In this document: piece by piece, positions 15,989 through 24,019 of the stretch
How positions within the stretch are numbered: the first letter of the stretch is position 1
Layout: every line of letters starts with the position of its first letter
Origin: an uncultured Clostridia bacterium
GTDB lineage: Bacteria; Bacillota; Clostridia; Christensenellales; CAG-138
Direction of reading: 5' to 3'
DNA length: 64,000 nucleotides
Assembly (NCBI GenBank): GCA_947168855.1
Contig: CAMVNO010000004.1
Span: 62,001-126,000, forward strand
Translations under genes and position numbers: made by a program
The notes under the pieces: generated by a model
Databases searched by the model: none
What the model saw: the letters and a program-made list of their open reading frames with translations, nothing else
Told to the model about the DNA's origin: nothing

Positions 15989-17761
15989 ATGGAACAGAAA
16001 GAAACTTCATCCGGAAAGGTACTCTTTGAAAGCCTCCGGTCACAATTCAAAGCCATTATTCCGCAAAAACCGCTGCGTGTGCTGATCACGGCTGCGGTGA
16101 TCGTGCTGTTTTTAGGCGTTCTCGTCGGGATCGTCAGCGGCAGCCTTGCGATCGCGAGGTGCGGAACGGGACGGCAAGCCGTCGCCGTCGAAGCGGAGCC
16201 CTCCGCAAATCCGCAGCCCGCGCGTCCGGATCCCGGGTTCTCGAACGATACGGTGGCCGTGCAGCATCCGACCGAAGCGCCGCAAACGGAGATCCCGCCG
16301 GTCACGCCGGAGCCTGTCTCCGATACGCCGGAGCCCGTTTCGGACACGCCGGAGCCGGGCGAGGAAACGAATTATCTCAACGGCAGAATGCTGAAAAAGG
16401 GCGATAACGACGAACTGATTCTTCATGTGCAGTCGATGCTGATGGATCTCGGGTACATGGACCCCGACGAGCCGACCGATTATTTCGGCAATCAGACATA
16501 CGACGCGCTTATCACGTTCCAGCGTCATAACAACCTGCTGCCGGACGGTATCATCGGCGAAGCCACCTATGCGCTGCTCGCAGGCGGACAGGCCAACGAA
16601 TACATCATGCAGGAAGGCGACGAGGGCGACGACGTCAAGGAGGTTCAGGACCGTCTCTATGAGCTCGGTTATCTCGACAAGAACAGCCGTACCGCAACCT
16701 TCGGCGAAAAGACCGCGGCGGCGGTGCGATCCTTCCAAAGCGCAAACAAGCTCAAGGTCGACGGAAAAGTCGGCGACAAGACGCTGAACGCGCTGTATTC
16801 GAGCGACGTCGTCGGCAACAGCTATAAATCCGGCGATACGGACGAGCTCATCGTTCCGTATCAGAAGCGCCTTCAGAAGCTCGGATACCTCGACAGCAAT
16901 TATGTCTGCACGGGCAGGATGGACGGCAAGACCGTTTCCGCCATCAAGACGTTCCAGGAAGCGAACGGACTCGTCCGCGACGGTTGTCTGGGACCGGCGA
17001 CGATGGAACAGCTCGACTCGAAGGACGCCGTACATTACGCCATGCGTCTCGGCATGAGCGGCTCCGGGATCCGCGCGGCGCAGCAGAAGCTCTATAAGCT
17101 CGGATATATCCGCGCAAGTCAGGTTACCGGTTATTACGGCGAAACCACCGCGGAAGCCGTCAAGACGTTCCAGAAGCGCAACGGACTCACCCAGAGCGGC
17201 GAGATCAACGCTAAGACGCTTGATAAGCTGAACAGCGAAAAGGCAAAGGCGGCGCAGACGCCCACCGTCAAAAAGACGCCGACGCCGAAGCCCGACGCCA
17301 AGAAAACGCCGACGCCGAAGCCCGGCAGCACCGGCAGCGGATCGAGCAGCAGCGCGCCGACAAAGCTCAAGGGCGTGGAAAAGCTCATCAAGATCGCGGA
17401 AAGCAAGCTCGGCTGCAAATATGTGCGCGGCGCGAAGGGACCGAATTCGTTCGACTGCTCCGGCTTCGTATACTGGTGTCTGAATCAGGCGGGCGTGCGG
17501 CAGAGCTACATGACCAGCATTATCTGGCGTTCGTGCTCGAAATACAAGCGGATCAATTCGATGAGCGCGCTGAAGCGCGGCGATATCCTTGTATTCCGCG
17601 GCGAGTCCATGTCCACCGGTCACGTCGGGATCTATCTCGGCGACGGCAAGATGATCGACGCTTCCTCTTCGCAGGGGCAGGTACGTATCACATCGAGCAG
17701 CATCCTGAAGAGCACCTACTGGCAGACGCGTTTTCTGATGGCGTACCGCATCTGGGATTAA
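15989..17761 (+). CDS. Peptidoglycan endopeptidase: PG-binding repeats + NlpC/P60
   Basis: 590 residues. A membrane helix at about 32-50 anchors the protein. A PEPVSDTPEPVSDTPEPG linker leads to four or five peptidoglycan-binding type 1 repeats (about 130-420; each has a G-D-x-x-x-x-V/I-x-x-x-Q-x-x-L-x-x-L-G-Y core). A KKTPTPKP linker is followed by a C-terminal NlpC/P60 domain with the catalytic Cys in FDCSGFVYWCLN and the His in STGHVGIYLGDG. It should cut peptide stems in the wall. It is the intact counterpart of the degenerate protein at 2022-2759. Confidence 0.93.
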   Translation: MEQKETSSGKVLFESLRSQFKAIIPQKPLRVLITAAVIVLFLGVLVGIVSGSLAIARCGTGRQAVAVEAEPSANPQPARPDPGFSNDTVAVQHPTEAPQTEIPPVTPEPVSDTPEPVSDTPEPGEETNYLNGRMLKKGDNDELILHVQSMLMDLGYMDPDEPTDYFGNQTYDALITFQRHNNLLPDGIIGEATYALLAGGQANEYIMQEGDEGDDVKEVQDRLYELGYLDKNSRTATFGEKTAAAVRSFQSANKLKVDGKVGDKTLNALYSSDVVGNSYKSGDTDELIVPYQKRLQKLGYLDSNYVCTGRMDGKTVSAIKTFQEANGLVRDGCLGPATMEQLDSKDAVHYAMRLGMSGSGIRAAQQKLYKLGYIRASQVTGYYGETTAEAVKTFQKRNGLTQSGEINAKTLDKLNSEKAKAAQTPTVKKTPTPKPDAKKTPTPKPGSTGSGSSSSAPTKLKGVEKLIKIAESKLGCKYVRGAKGPNSFDCSGFVYWCLNQAGVRQSYMTSIIWRSCSKYKRINSMSALKRGDILVFRGESMSTGHVGIYLGDGKMIDASSSQGQVRITSSSILKSTYWQTRFLMAYRIWD

Positions 17762-17780
17762 CGGAACGGAAACATGCGGA

Positions 17781-17811
17781 CGGTCTCCCGATCACCGGGA
17801 GACCGTTTTTG
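17781..17811 (+). terminator. Terminator of the NlpC/P60 gene
   Basis: Perfect 10-bp inverted repeat cggtctcccg / cgggagaccg followed by five T. Confidence 0.9.
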
Positions 17812-18040
17812 CGTTCTGTATGAAAGGATGAATATTCTTTCTCCGACGGAAGCCGATTCCGACGCATAACGGCCGGAAGGAGGACGGTCCTTTTCACGCC
17901 GCCAAAGAGCGGCAAATGCCCTTTGGCGTCTGGGAAAACGGCAAAACAGGGGGTCGTTTTCCGCTTTTGTCATGCGAAACGGTATGCATAAACACGTTTC
18001 ATCGCTGTTTGTGAAATCCCCGCTGTTCATCGACGTTTTT

Positions 18041-18300
18041 TGACAATTGCTGCATCCATGCGTGCATATTCATTCCCGGCACAAGGGGTGCATAATCGCA
18101 TACATTTCCACACCGTCCACACAGTTATCCACAATTTAAGGCGCGGAACATCGGTTTTTCCTGAGTTATCCACCGAAATTGCCGTCCTGCATATGCGGTA
18201 TATCGGACTTGAATACGCAGTGAATAATTCATATCAGAGGGTAGAAATAACGGTAAAATACAGAATATAATGAATATGAACGGTTAATCGTGTGCATGAT
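18041..18300 (+). other. Candidate replication origin (DnaA-box cluster)
   Basis: The stretch 17812-18341 has no gene. It holds a perfect TTATCCACA at 18125-18133, TTATCCACC at 18166-18174, and partial boxes TTTCCACAC (18105) and GTCCACACA (18115), all in one orientation. An AT-rich block follows (18200-18290). Short motifs of the type tgcat/gcatac recur many times (for example 18052, 18063, 18089, 18190, 18292). Box cluster plus AT-rich block is the usual layout of a bacterial origin, although dnaA lies 8-9 kb away. Confidence 0.5.
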
Positions 18301-18341
18301 GCATGCAATTCTGCATTCTGCGCATGACGCTTTGCAAAGCG

Positions 18342-18368
18342 AAGAAAAGAGCCGCTTTTGCGGCTCTT
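18342..18368 (-). terminator. Terminator of the LexA-box gene
   Basis: Perfect inverted repeat aagagccgc / gcggctctt with a 4-base loop; on the minus strand followed by ttcttcg. Confidence 0.75.
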
Positions 18369-18375
18369 CTGCAAT

Positions 18376-18753
18376 TCATTTGCGGCAGAACGGCTGCAGC
18401 GCGCCGTTCTCGGCGGCGGCGATCAGCAGCAGCGACAAAACCTCGTCCCTCCATTGATACAGGGTCGACTGCGATACGTGAAACAGGAAGGTCAGACGAA
18501 GCATTCCTTTCTTATCATACATCTTCCTGTCGCCGTCAATGCCGTAGCACTGCCGAAAAAACCGCTCTTTGTCCGGCGCGTACCGATTGAGATACACGAG
18601 GACCCGTTCCACGGCTTCGACCCATCGTTTGAACTGCTCCGCCCGTTCCGTCATCATGCACGCCGCGTCCTCCACGCCCTTCAAAAACGCTTTATGCTCC
18701 CGATAGTGCAGCACCTCCCATTCCGCAATCCGCTTCCATTCTTTTACGCACAT
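18376..18753 (-). CDS. Small DNA-binding-type protein, possibly SOS-regulated
   Basis: 125 residues, mostly helical. The C-terminal part (RLTFLFHVSQSTLYQWRDEVLSLLL) looks like a helix-turn-helix of the kind found in phage late-gene regulators of the RinA/ArpU type; the rest is an amphipathic helical bundle. The start at 18753 has a good RBS (gaaaggaga). A perfect 24-bp palindrome with the Gram-positive SOS-box core lies 24 bases upstream, so damage induction is likely. It may be a stray phage gene. Confidence 0.7.
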   Translation of the reverse strand: MCVKEWKRIAEWEVLHYREHKAFLKGVEDAACMMTERAEQFKRWVEAVERVLVYLNRYAPDKERFFRQCYGIDGDRKMYDKKGMLRLTFLFHVSQSTLYQWRDEVLSLLLIAAAENGALQPFCRK

Positions 18754-18776
18754 TTCCGATTCTCCTTTCCTGCGGA

Positions 18777-18800
18777 TTATGCGAACATATGTTCGCATAA
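18777..18800. promoter_or_regulatory. Perfect palindrome with LexA (SOS) box
   Basis: 24 bases in perfect dyad symmetry; the left half is TTATGCGAACAT. The centre CGAACATATGTTCG fits GAAC-N4-GTTC, the LexA/DinR box of Gram-positive bacteria. A TATACT -10 for the minus-strand gene lies about 10 bases away (near 18810), so a bound repressor would block transcription. Confidence 0.8.
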
Positions 18801-18891
18801 GGACAGTATAACAGATTCCGGAAAAAAGAAAAGTCCTTTTATGGGACAGATCCATAATATATCATGCAGATTCTTTCGGAGGCCGAATGAC

Positions 18892-18921
18892 TTGCGCGGA
18901 ACCCGCCGCGTATGGTATACT
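18892..18921 (+). promoter_or_regulatory. Promoter of the LRR lipoprotein
   Basis: TTGCGC, 18-base spacer, TATACT, 29 bases before the ATG at 18951. Confidence 0.55.
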
Positions 18922-18950
18922 GAAACATCATAGGATTCGGGAGATTGGGT

Positions 18951-20537
18951 ATGCGCAGATGCAGAGCGTTTCGACTGATCATCTGTCTTTTGGGGATGAT
19001 CCTTTTCTTTGCGTGCGGAAAAGTCGCGGACAAGCCTTCGGAGACGGCGCTTCCGCCTTTAACGGAAACGGATCTGCCGACGGCTGCGCCGCAGGAAACG
19101 CCGCTGCCGCCGGAAACGGTCGTTCTTTACGGACGGGAGATCTCCGCGGACGTCAAATGGCTGGAGTTCACCGAACCGGTCGACGATCTTTTGCCGCTGT
19201 TTGACGCGCTGACGCGTTTTCCGGACTGTCGTTCCGTTCAGATGATCCGGAATTACGATCCCGAAAAGACGGAGAACGGACTTGCGGCGTTTGAACGGGA
19301 CTGGGAGCTTCTTTCGGAGCAGTTCCCGAATGTTGCATTTTCCGGGCAGCTTCTGATCGGCGGCGAGCCGAGCGAAACGCTGACCTCCTATACCGTGCCC
19401 GCGGCGGCATCGCTTTCCGAAGAGATCCCCGCGGTCGTCTCCCTCTGTCCCGCGCTGCAAACGCTGGACCTTTCCGAAACGGCGGCGTCAAGCGAGGCGG
19501 TTGCGAAGGCGGAGCAGGACGCGCCGGGTGTCAGGATCCTCTGGACGGACGCCGTATACGGCGCATCTTCATCGGACGCGGAAACGCTTGCGTTTTCCGG
19601 CGAGCAGGACGCGGACGCGCTTCTGTCCTACCTTGCCTGTTTCCCTGCGCTTTCGGAGATCGACGTGCGGGATACGACGCTGTCGGAGGAACAGGGCGAT
19701 GCGCTGAGCGACCGGTTCCCGTCGGCTGCGGTCCGCCGCACGGTCACGCTGAACGGCAAGCCCTTCGACAGCTTTACGGAGGAAATAGACCTTTCCGGAG
19801 CAAAGATCGCTTCCTGTGAGGCGTTCTCGGACTCGCTGCGGTATTTTCCGAAGCTCAGACAGCTTCTGATGCACGACTGTTCTCTGTCCAACGAGGAGCT
19901 TGCTTCGATCCGCGACCGCTATCCGAACGTCAAGGTCGTTTGGACCGTCAGATTCAGCCGCTGGCACGTTTCGACGGATGCGATCGCGTTCTCCACAATG
20001 CAGAGCGGATATACCAAAAACCGCATGAAGACAAAGGACGTGCAGGTGCTGCGATACTGCAGGGATCTCATCGCCCTGGATCTCGGACACAACGCTATCA
20101 CGGACATTGAATGGATCAGGGAGCTTCCGGATCTGCAGGTACTGATCCTTGCCAACAACTGGGACATCGTCGATCTTACGCCGATCGGATCGCTCACGAA
20201 GCTCAAATATCTGGAGCTGTTCATGTGTCACTGCGCAGACATCTCGCCGCTTGCGAACCTTTCGGAGCTGCTCGACGTCAATCTGGTCATTACGCGCGTA
20301 ACGGACATCTCGCCGCTGCTTCAGTGCAAAAAGCTGGAACGGATCTGGCTCGGCGAAAAGGTTGCGGCGCAAATAGGAAAGGAAGGCATCCTGCAGCTGC
20401 AGAAAGCCTTCCCGAATGCGGAATTCGATCTTGTTTCGGCGGGATCGACCAGCCGCGGCTGGCGGGATCACCCGCGCTATGAAGCGTATATGACGATGTT
20501 CAAAACCAATCAGCCGGTCGAACCGTTTCTGCCGTAA
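18951..20537 (+). CDS. Lipoprotein with leucine-rich repeats
   Basis: 528 residues. Lipobox-like MILFFACG (Cys 22) and a short TAAPQETPLPPE linker. Two or three copies of an alpha-beta unit follow that pair a strand such as CPALQTLDLSET with a stretch such as SEEQGDALSDRFPSAAVRR. The C-terminal third holds classical leucine-rich repeats (LIALDLGHNAITDIEWIRELPD, LQVLILANNWDIVDLTPIG, LKYLELFMCHCADISPLA). These repeats suggest protein binding at the cell surface. The start ATG 18951 is preferred over an in-frame TTG six bases upstream. Confidence 0.85.
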   Translation: MRRCRAFRLIICLLGMILFFACGKVADKPSETALPPLTETDLPTAAPQETPLPPETVVLYGREISADVKWLEFTEPVDDLLPLFDALTRFPDCRSVQMIRNYDPEKTENGLAAFERDWELLSEQFPNVAFSGQLLIGGEPSETLTSYTVPAAASLSEEIPAVVSLCPALQTLDLSETAASSEAVAKAEQDAPGVRILWTDAVYGASSSDAETLAFSGEQDADALLSYLACFPALSEIDVRDTTLSEEQGDALSDRFPSAAVRRTVTLNGKPFDSFTEEIDLSGAKIASCEAFSDSLRYFPKLRQLLMHDCSLSNEELASIRDRYPNVKVVWTVRFSRWHVSTDAIAFSTMQSGYTKNRMKTKDVQVLRYCRDLIALDLGHNAITDIEWIRELPDLQVLILANNWDIVDLTPIGSLTKLKYLELFMCHCADISPLANLSELLDVNLVITRVTDISPLLQCKKLERIWLGEKVAAQIGKEGILQLQKAFPNAEFDLVSAGSTSRGWRDHPRYEAYMTMFKTNQPVEPFLP

Positions 20538-20552
20538 CGCCGGCAGCACGCC

Positions 20553-22961
20553 TTATGCGGGCGGCTGCACCGAAGGATTCTCAAGAAATACCACGATATC
20601 GGAGAGCGCACGGACGGTGTTGTATTGCTTGCCATCGAAGGAGAGCTGCGAGAGGTCCCTGCCCATGAATACCAGAGCGGTGGAATGTCCGCCGTCCATG
20701 TTGTAGGCGAGTTTCGCGCCGTAGCTGACCATCGTATTGGCGGTCAGGATATGCGTGAACTGGTTCATACGGTTGCGCAGCGATACAACGACAAGGTAAT
20801 GGTACGGATCGCTGTAGCCGAAACCGACGCGCATGGTATATTCCTTGTATTTCTGCGGATCGACGGTCACCGCTTTCCCGTTTTTCACCAGCAGCGGACC
20901 GAAGGAGAAGCTGTCCTTTACGCCCTGATCGAGAAGCTTTTTCGCAGTCGTTTCCCCTTTTTTGTAGTAATGCAGCGTGCCGTCGGGCAGGACTGCCAGC
21001 GTCGATGTTTCGGCACGGTCGTAATACACGACGCCGTTGCGGATCATCACCGCTTTGCCGTTTGCGGTAAAACCGATATAGTCGCCGGTGAACCCCAGGA
21101 CTGCGTGCGCTTTCTGCGCCTGCAGCTCCGGCATTTCGGTATCCATATAGATGATCTTTCCGGTCGCGTCCGGCTGCGTGACGCGGCCGCCCGGCAGCGC
21201 GTTTGCGGTTGCCAGCAGATCCGTCCGCAGCGGCGTGCGCTCCTGAGAATCGTCGACGCAGATCAGCACCGCGCCGTTCGGATCCAGATACAGCCACGGA
21301 CCGAACTCGGAGGAAAGCCCCTCAATATAGACCGTCTGTTCCGCGGAGGAACGCGCGGAGACCGCGGAGATCGGGTCGAGCGTCCAATCGGAATCGAATA
21401 CCGGCGCATCGGGAAGCGATTCGTGCGGGGCGCAGCCTATAGAGAGCAGCGTGCCGTCCATGCGCGTCGCCGCCGTATGGTACGCGCCGGCGGAGATTGC
21501 GGCGATCTCGGTCCATTCGGACACGTCGCACTGTCCCGCGGCGTTGTCGCCGCAGGCAACGACCGTGCCGTCGGATTTCAGACCGACCGTAAAGCATGCG
21601 CCGCAGGATACGGAAACGACGTCCGTCCAGCCAGACACGTCGCACTGTCCGTAGGTGTTGTCGCCGCAGGCGGCGACCGTGCCGTCGGATTTCAGACCGA
21701 CCGTATGCCACAGCCCGGCGTCGACCGAGACGATCCCGGTCCAGCCGGACACGTCGCACTGCCCGAAATCATTGTTGCCGACCGCAAGGACGGTTCCGTC
21801 GGCTTTCAGACCGACCGAATGCCATGCGCCGGCGGCGATGTCGGCGATGTCCGACCAATCCGCCGTGTTCAGCTTGCCGTACGCTTTGCTTCCGACGCCG
21901 GCAACCGTGCCGTTCTCCGAAAGGAACAGCGCATGGTTGAGACCGACGCCCATGTCGACGACGCCGGACAGCGCGGCGATCGCCTCAGCGCCGCCGAAGG
22001 TTTCTCCGAACGCGATCACCTTGCCGTCCTTCAGCCCGAAGATAGAGCTGAGCCCGGAAAAGACGCCGTCGACCGCGGTTTCGGGCACGGTATAGCGCGC
22101 GTCGCCCGAGAAGCGGATGACGCCGTGATCTACCCATGCGGTGTGCCATGCGCCGGCGGCAACCGTCGCCCGCGCCTGCTCGCGCAGCGTCGCTCTGCGC
22201 GCAACGCGATCGTTCAGAAGCTGTTCCGCAGCGGCGTTGCCCTCATCGGTGCCGAGCGCGCGCAGCGCAGCGGCGCCCTCGTCGTAATTGCTGCCCGTAA
22301 AGACGGCTTTCGCGTCGTCCAGACGGATCTGTTCGCGGAGCGCTTCCACGCGCGCCGGCGCGTCCGAGAAGGACCCGAGCGCAAGGAACAGCTCGATCGC
22401 TTCCGTCTTGTTTCCTTCCGCGCCCAATGCTTCCGCCTTTTGATACAGCGTTTCATAGAACGGCAGCGCCTGCTCTTCCGTAAGCGATTCCGTGAGCTTG
22501 AGCGCATACGCGATCTCGCCCTCGCCGATCGCGTATTCGATCTCCGCCTTCGTCAGCTCCAGAAGCTGCAGCTTCAGCGCGTCGTACCGGTCGGCATACT
22601 GCGCCTTGCCCTCGAGCGACGCCATGGCGTCCTTCAGGACCGAGCACGCCTCCTCGTACGGCAGGTCGCCGCTTTGGTCCATTGCCGTTTCATAGACATG
22701 GTCGTATGCAAGCTCGCCGAACAGAATGGCAAGCTCGCTCTGCTTTGCCGTAAACAGCGGATTGCCGTCCAGCTTTCGGATCGCCGCCTTCAGGATCTCC
22801 GAAGACTCTTCATACGGGAGCTCCCGGCTCGCCTGCAGCGCGTTTTTGTACGCCTGTTCCGCGGGGAACCAGTAGAACCCGAATACGGCGCCGGCGATCA
22901 GGATCACGGCGACGGGGATGAGGATCAGGAGAGCTTTTTTGCTCCGTGGTTTTTGTTCCAT
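20553..22961 (-). CDS. RCC1 repeats fused to phosphodiester glycosidase
   Basis: 802 residues. One membrane helix (about 9-31) is followed by a helical TPR-like region (about 35-260) that contains pairs such as LPYEESSEILKAAI and LPYEEACSVLKDAM. Next come RCC1-type beta-propeller repeats (about 290-530; W-x-D-I/V-V-x-V-x-x-G-x-x-H-T-V-G-L-K-x-D-G-T-V-x-A-x-G). The last 250 residues match the phosphodiester glycosidase (NAGPA) family, with NMDGGHSTALVFMG. Those enzymes remove GlcNAc from phosphodiester-linked sugars. An outward-facing enzyme with a ligand-binding propeller is the likely picture. It converges on the LRR gene with only 15 bases between the stops. Confidence 0.88.
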   Translation of the reverse strand: MEQKPRSKKALLILIPVAVILIAGAVFGFYWFPAEQAYKNALQASRELPYEESSEILKAAIRKLDGNPLFTAKQSELAILFGELAYDHVYETAMDQSGDLPYEEACSVLKDAMASLEGKAQYADRYDALKLQLLELTKAEIEYAIGEGEIAYALKLTESLTEEQALPFYETLYQKAEALGAEGNKTEAIELFLALGSFSDAPARVEALREQIRLDDAKAVFTGSNYDEGAAALRALGTDEGNAAAEQLLNDRVARRATLREQARATVAAGAWHTAWVDHGVIRFSGDARYTVPETAVDGVFSGLSSIFGLKDGKVIAFGETFGGAEAIAALSGVVDMGVGLNHALFLSENGTVAGVGSKAYGKLNTADWSDIADIAAGAWHSVGLKADGTVLAVGNNDFGQCDVSGWTGIVSVDAGLWHTVGLKSDGTVAACGDNTYGQCDVSGWTDVVSVSCGACFTVGLKSDGTVVACGDNAAGQCDVSEWTEIAAISAGAYHTAATRMDGTLLSIGCAPHESLPDAPVFDSDWTLDPISAVSARSSAEQTVYIEGLSSEFGPWLYLDPNGAVLICVDDSQERTPLRTDLLATANALPGGRVTQPDATGKIIYMDTEMPELQAQKAHAVLGFTGDYIGFTANGKAVMIRNGVVYYDRAETSTLAVLPDGTLHYYKKGETTAKKLLDQGVKDSFSFGPLLVKNGKAVTVDPQKYKEYTMRVGFGYSDPYHYLVVVSLRNRMNQFTHILTANTMVSYGAKLAYNMDGGHSTALVFMGRDLSQLSFDGKQYNTVRALSDIVVFLENPSVQPPA

Positions 22962-23052
22962 GTTGCCTCCAACTGCAGATGTCGCCGTTCCGAACGGAAG
23001 GGCGATCTTTCTTCTTTTACATTATAGCGCAGCTTTTCCTTTTTGAAAAGGC

Positions 23053-23082
23053 TTTGCGAACGATTCGCCGATGTGATATACT
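23053..23082 (+). promoter_or_regulatory. Promoter of the 23108 gene
   Basis: TTTGCG, 18-base spacer, TATACT, 25 bases before ATG 23108. Confidence 0.55.
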
Positions 23083-23107
23083 GTACAAAACGACCGGAGG
23101 AATGCGC

Positions 23108-23893
23108 ATGAAAAAACGGTTCTGGATCCTTCTGCTGATCGCGGCGCTTCTGCTGCTGCCGCACGCGGCAAGCGCGAACGCACCCGCGCCGGATCCGTGG
23201 GAGCTTTCGGTTTATCTGCTGGACGTGCCGGAAGGAACGACGGTCACGGCGTTCTTTCTGCAGGAGGACGATACGCTTCGGCAGGGGGAGACCTATACGT
23301 CGAGCGGCGCGAAGAGCTGGAAGATCGGCGTCCGGTTCAAGGAGGACGAAAAGCAGTTTTATCTGACGATCCTTGCGCCGGACGGCGCGGAAACGCGTAC
23401 GAACGCGGTCGCCATCGAACCGTACGGCAGCTATACGGTTGACTGCAAAACGAATGTGCTCGCCGCCGGAAAGCCGAGCGGGTCGGATTCGTGCCTCGGA
23501 GGGCTTGCAGGTGTTTGTCTCGGCTGCGGCAAAATGCTGCTCTGGCACGCGTTTGTAACGCTGATCGTGCCGCTCGCCGTCACGCTGCTTGTCGAATGGC
23601 TCGCCGCGCTGTGCTTTCAGATCCGCCCGGTCAAATATGTCTTCGTGATCAACGCCATCACCAACCCGATCATGAACGTCCTGCTTCTCCTTGCGTCGAT
23701 CATGCTCTATTTCGGGCATATCGGGTATTGGGCGGCGCTCGCGGTGCTGGAGATCGCGGTCGTGCTCATCGAATATTGGTACTATATCCGGAACTATCCG
23801 GACATCCGGCGCGGAAAGCTGCTCGCGTTCTCGATCACGGCGAACGTTCTGAGCCTCCTGCTCGGCGGATTACTGCAATATCTCCTGCTGTAA
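23108..23893 (+). CDS. Membrane protein with signal peptide
   Basis: 261 residues. Signal peptide (MKKRFWILLLIAALLLLPHAASA), an outside beta-type domain of about 110 residues (VYLLDVPEGTTVTAFFLQED), then four or five membrane helices from about residue 135 to the end. I do not recognise the family. ATG 23108 lies eight bases after GGAGG; an ATG six bases earlier is too close to the RBS. Confidence 0.75.
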   Translation: MKKRFWILLLIAALLLLPHAASANAPAPDPWELSVYLLDVPEGTTVTAFFLQEDDTLRQGETYTSSGAKSWKIGVRFKEDEKQFYLTILAPDGAETRTNAVAIEPYGSYTVDCKTNVLAAGKPSGSDSCLGGLAGVCLGCGKMLLWHAFVTLIVPLAVTLLVEWLAALCFQIRPVKYVFVINAITNPIMNVLLLLASIMLYFGHIGYWAALAVLEIAVVLIEYWYYIRNYPDIRRGKLLAFSITANVLSLLLGGLLQYLLL

Positions 23894-23901
23894 AAAAGTC
23901 C

Positions 23902-23930
23902 TTGACAGGGTGAAAAACATCCGCTATAAT
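23902..23930 (+). promoter_or_regulatory. Consensus promoter of the tRNA-Met gene
   Basis: TTGACA, 17-base spacer, TATAAT: a perfect sigma-A consensus, 12 bases before the tRNA. Confidence 0.93.
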
Positions 23931-23942
23931 AACCGTACCAAT

Positions 23943-24019
23943 GGCGGTGTAACTCAGTTGGCCAGAGTAGTCGGTTCATACCCGACCTGTCATCCGTTCG
24001 AATCGGATCGCCGCTACCA
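23943..24019 (+). tRNA. tRNA-Met (CAT)
   Basis: 77 bases with encoded CCA. The anticodon stem gtcgg/ccgac encloses the loop ttcatac with anticodon CAT. The T arm is atccg-ttcgaat-cggat. The acceptor ggcggtg pairs with cgccgct, with two G-U pairs. The body looks like elongator Met; an Ile tRNA with modified C34 is the alternative. The 3' end is the boundary of an integrated element: foreign sequence starts right after the CCA, and a recombinase gene runs into the tRNA from the other side. Confidence 0.93.

Noticed and set aside
20625..23027. 800-codon open frame opposite the RCC1/glycosidase gene
   Set aside because: It is the antisense shadow of a GC-rich gene: Arg-rich, no domain, no RBS. 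The minus-strand frame has clear RCC1 and NAGPA motifs.
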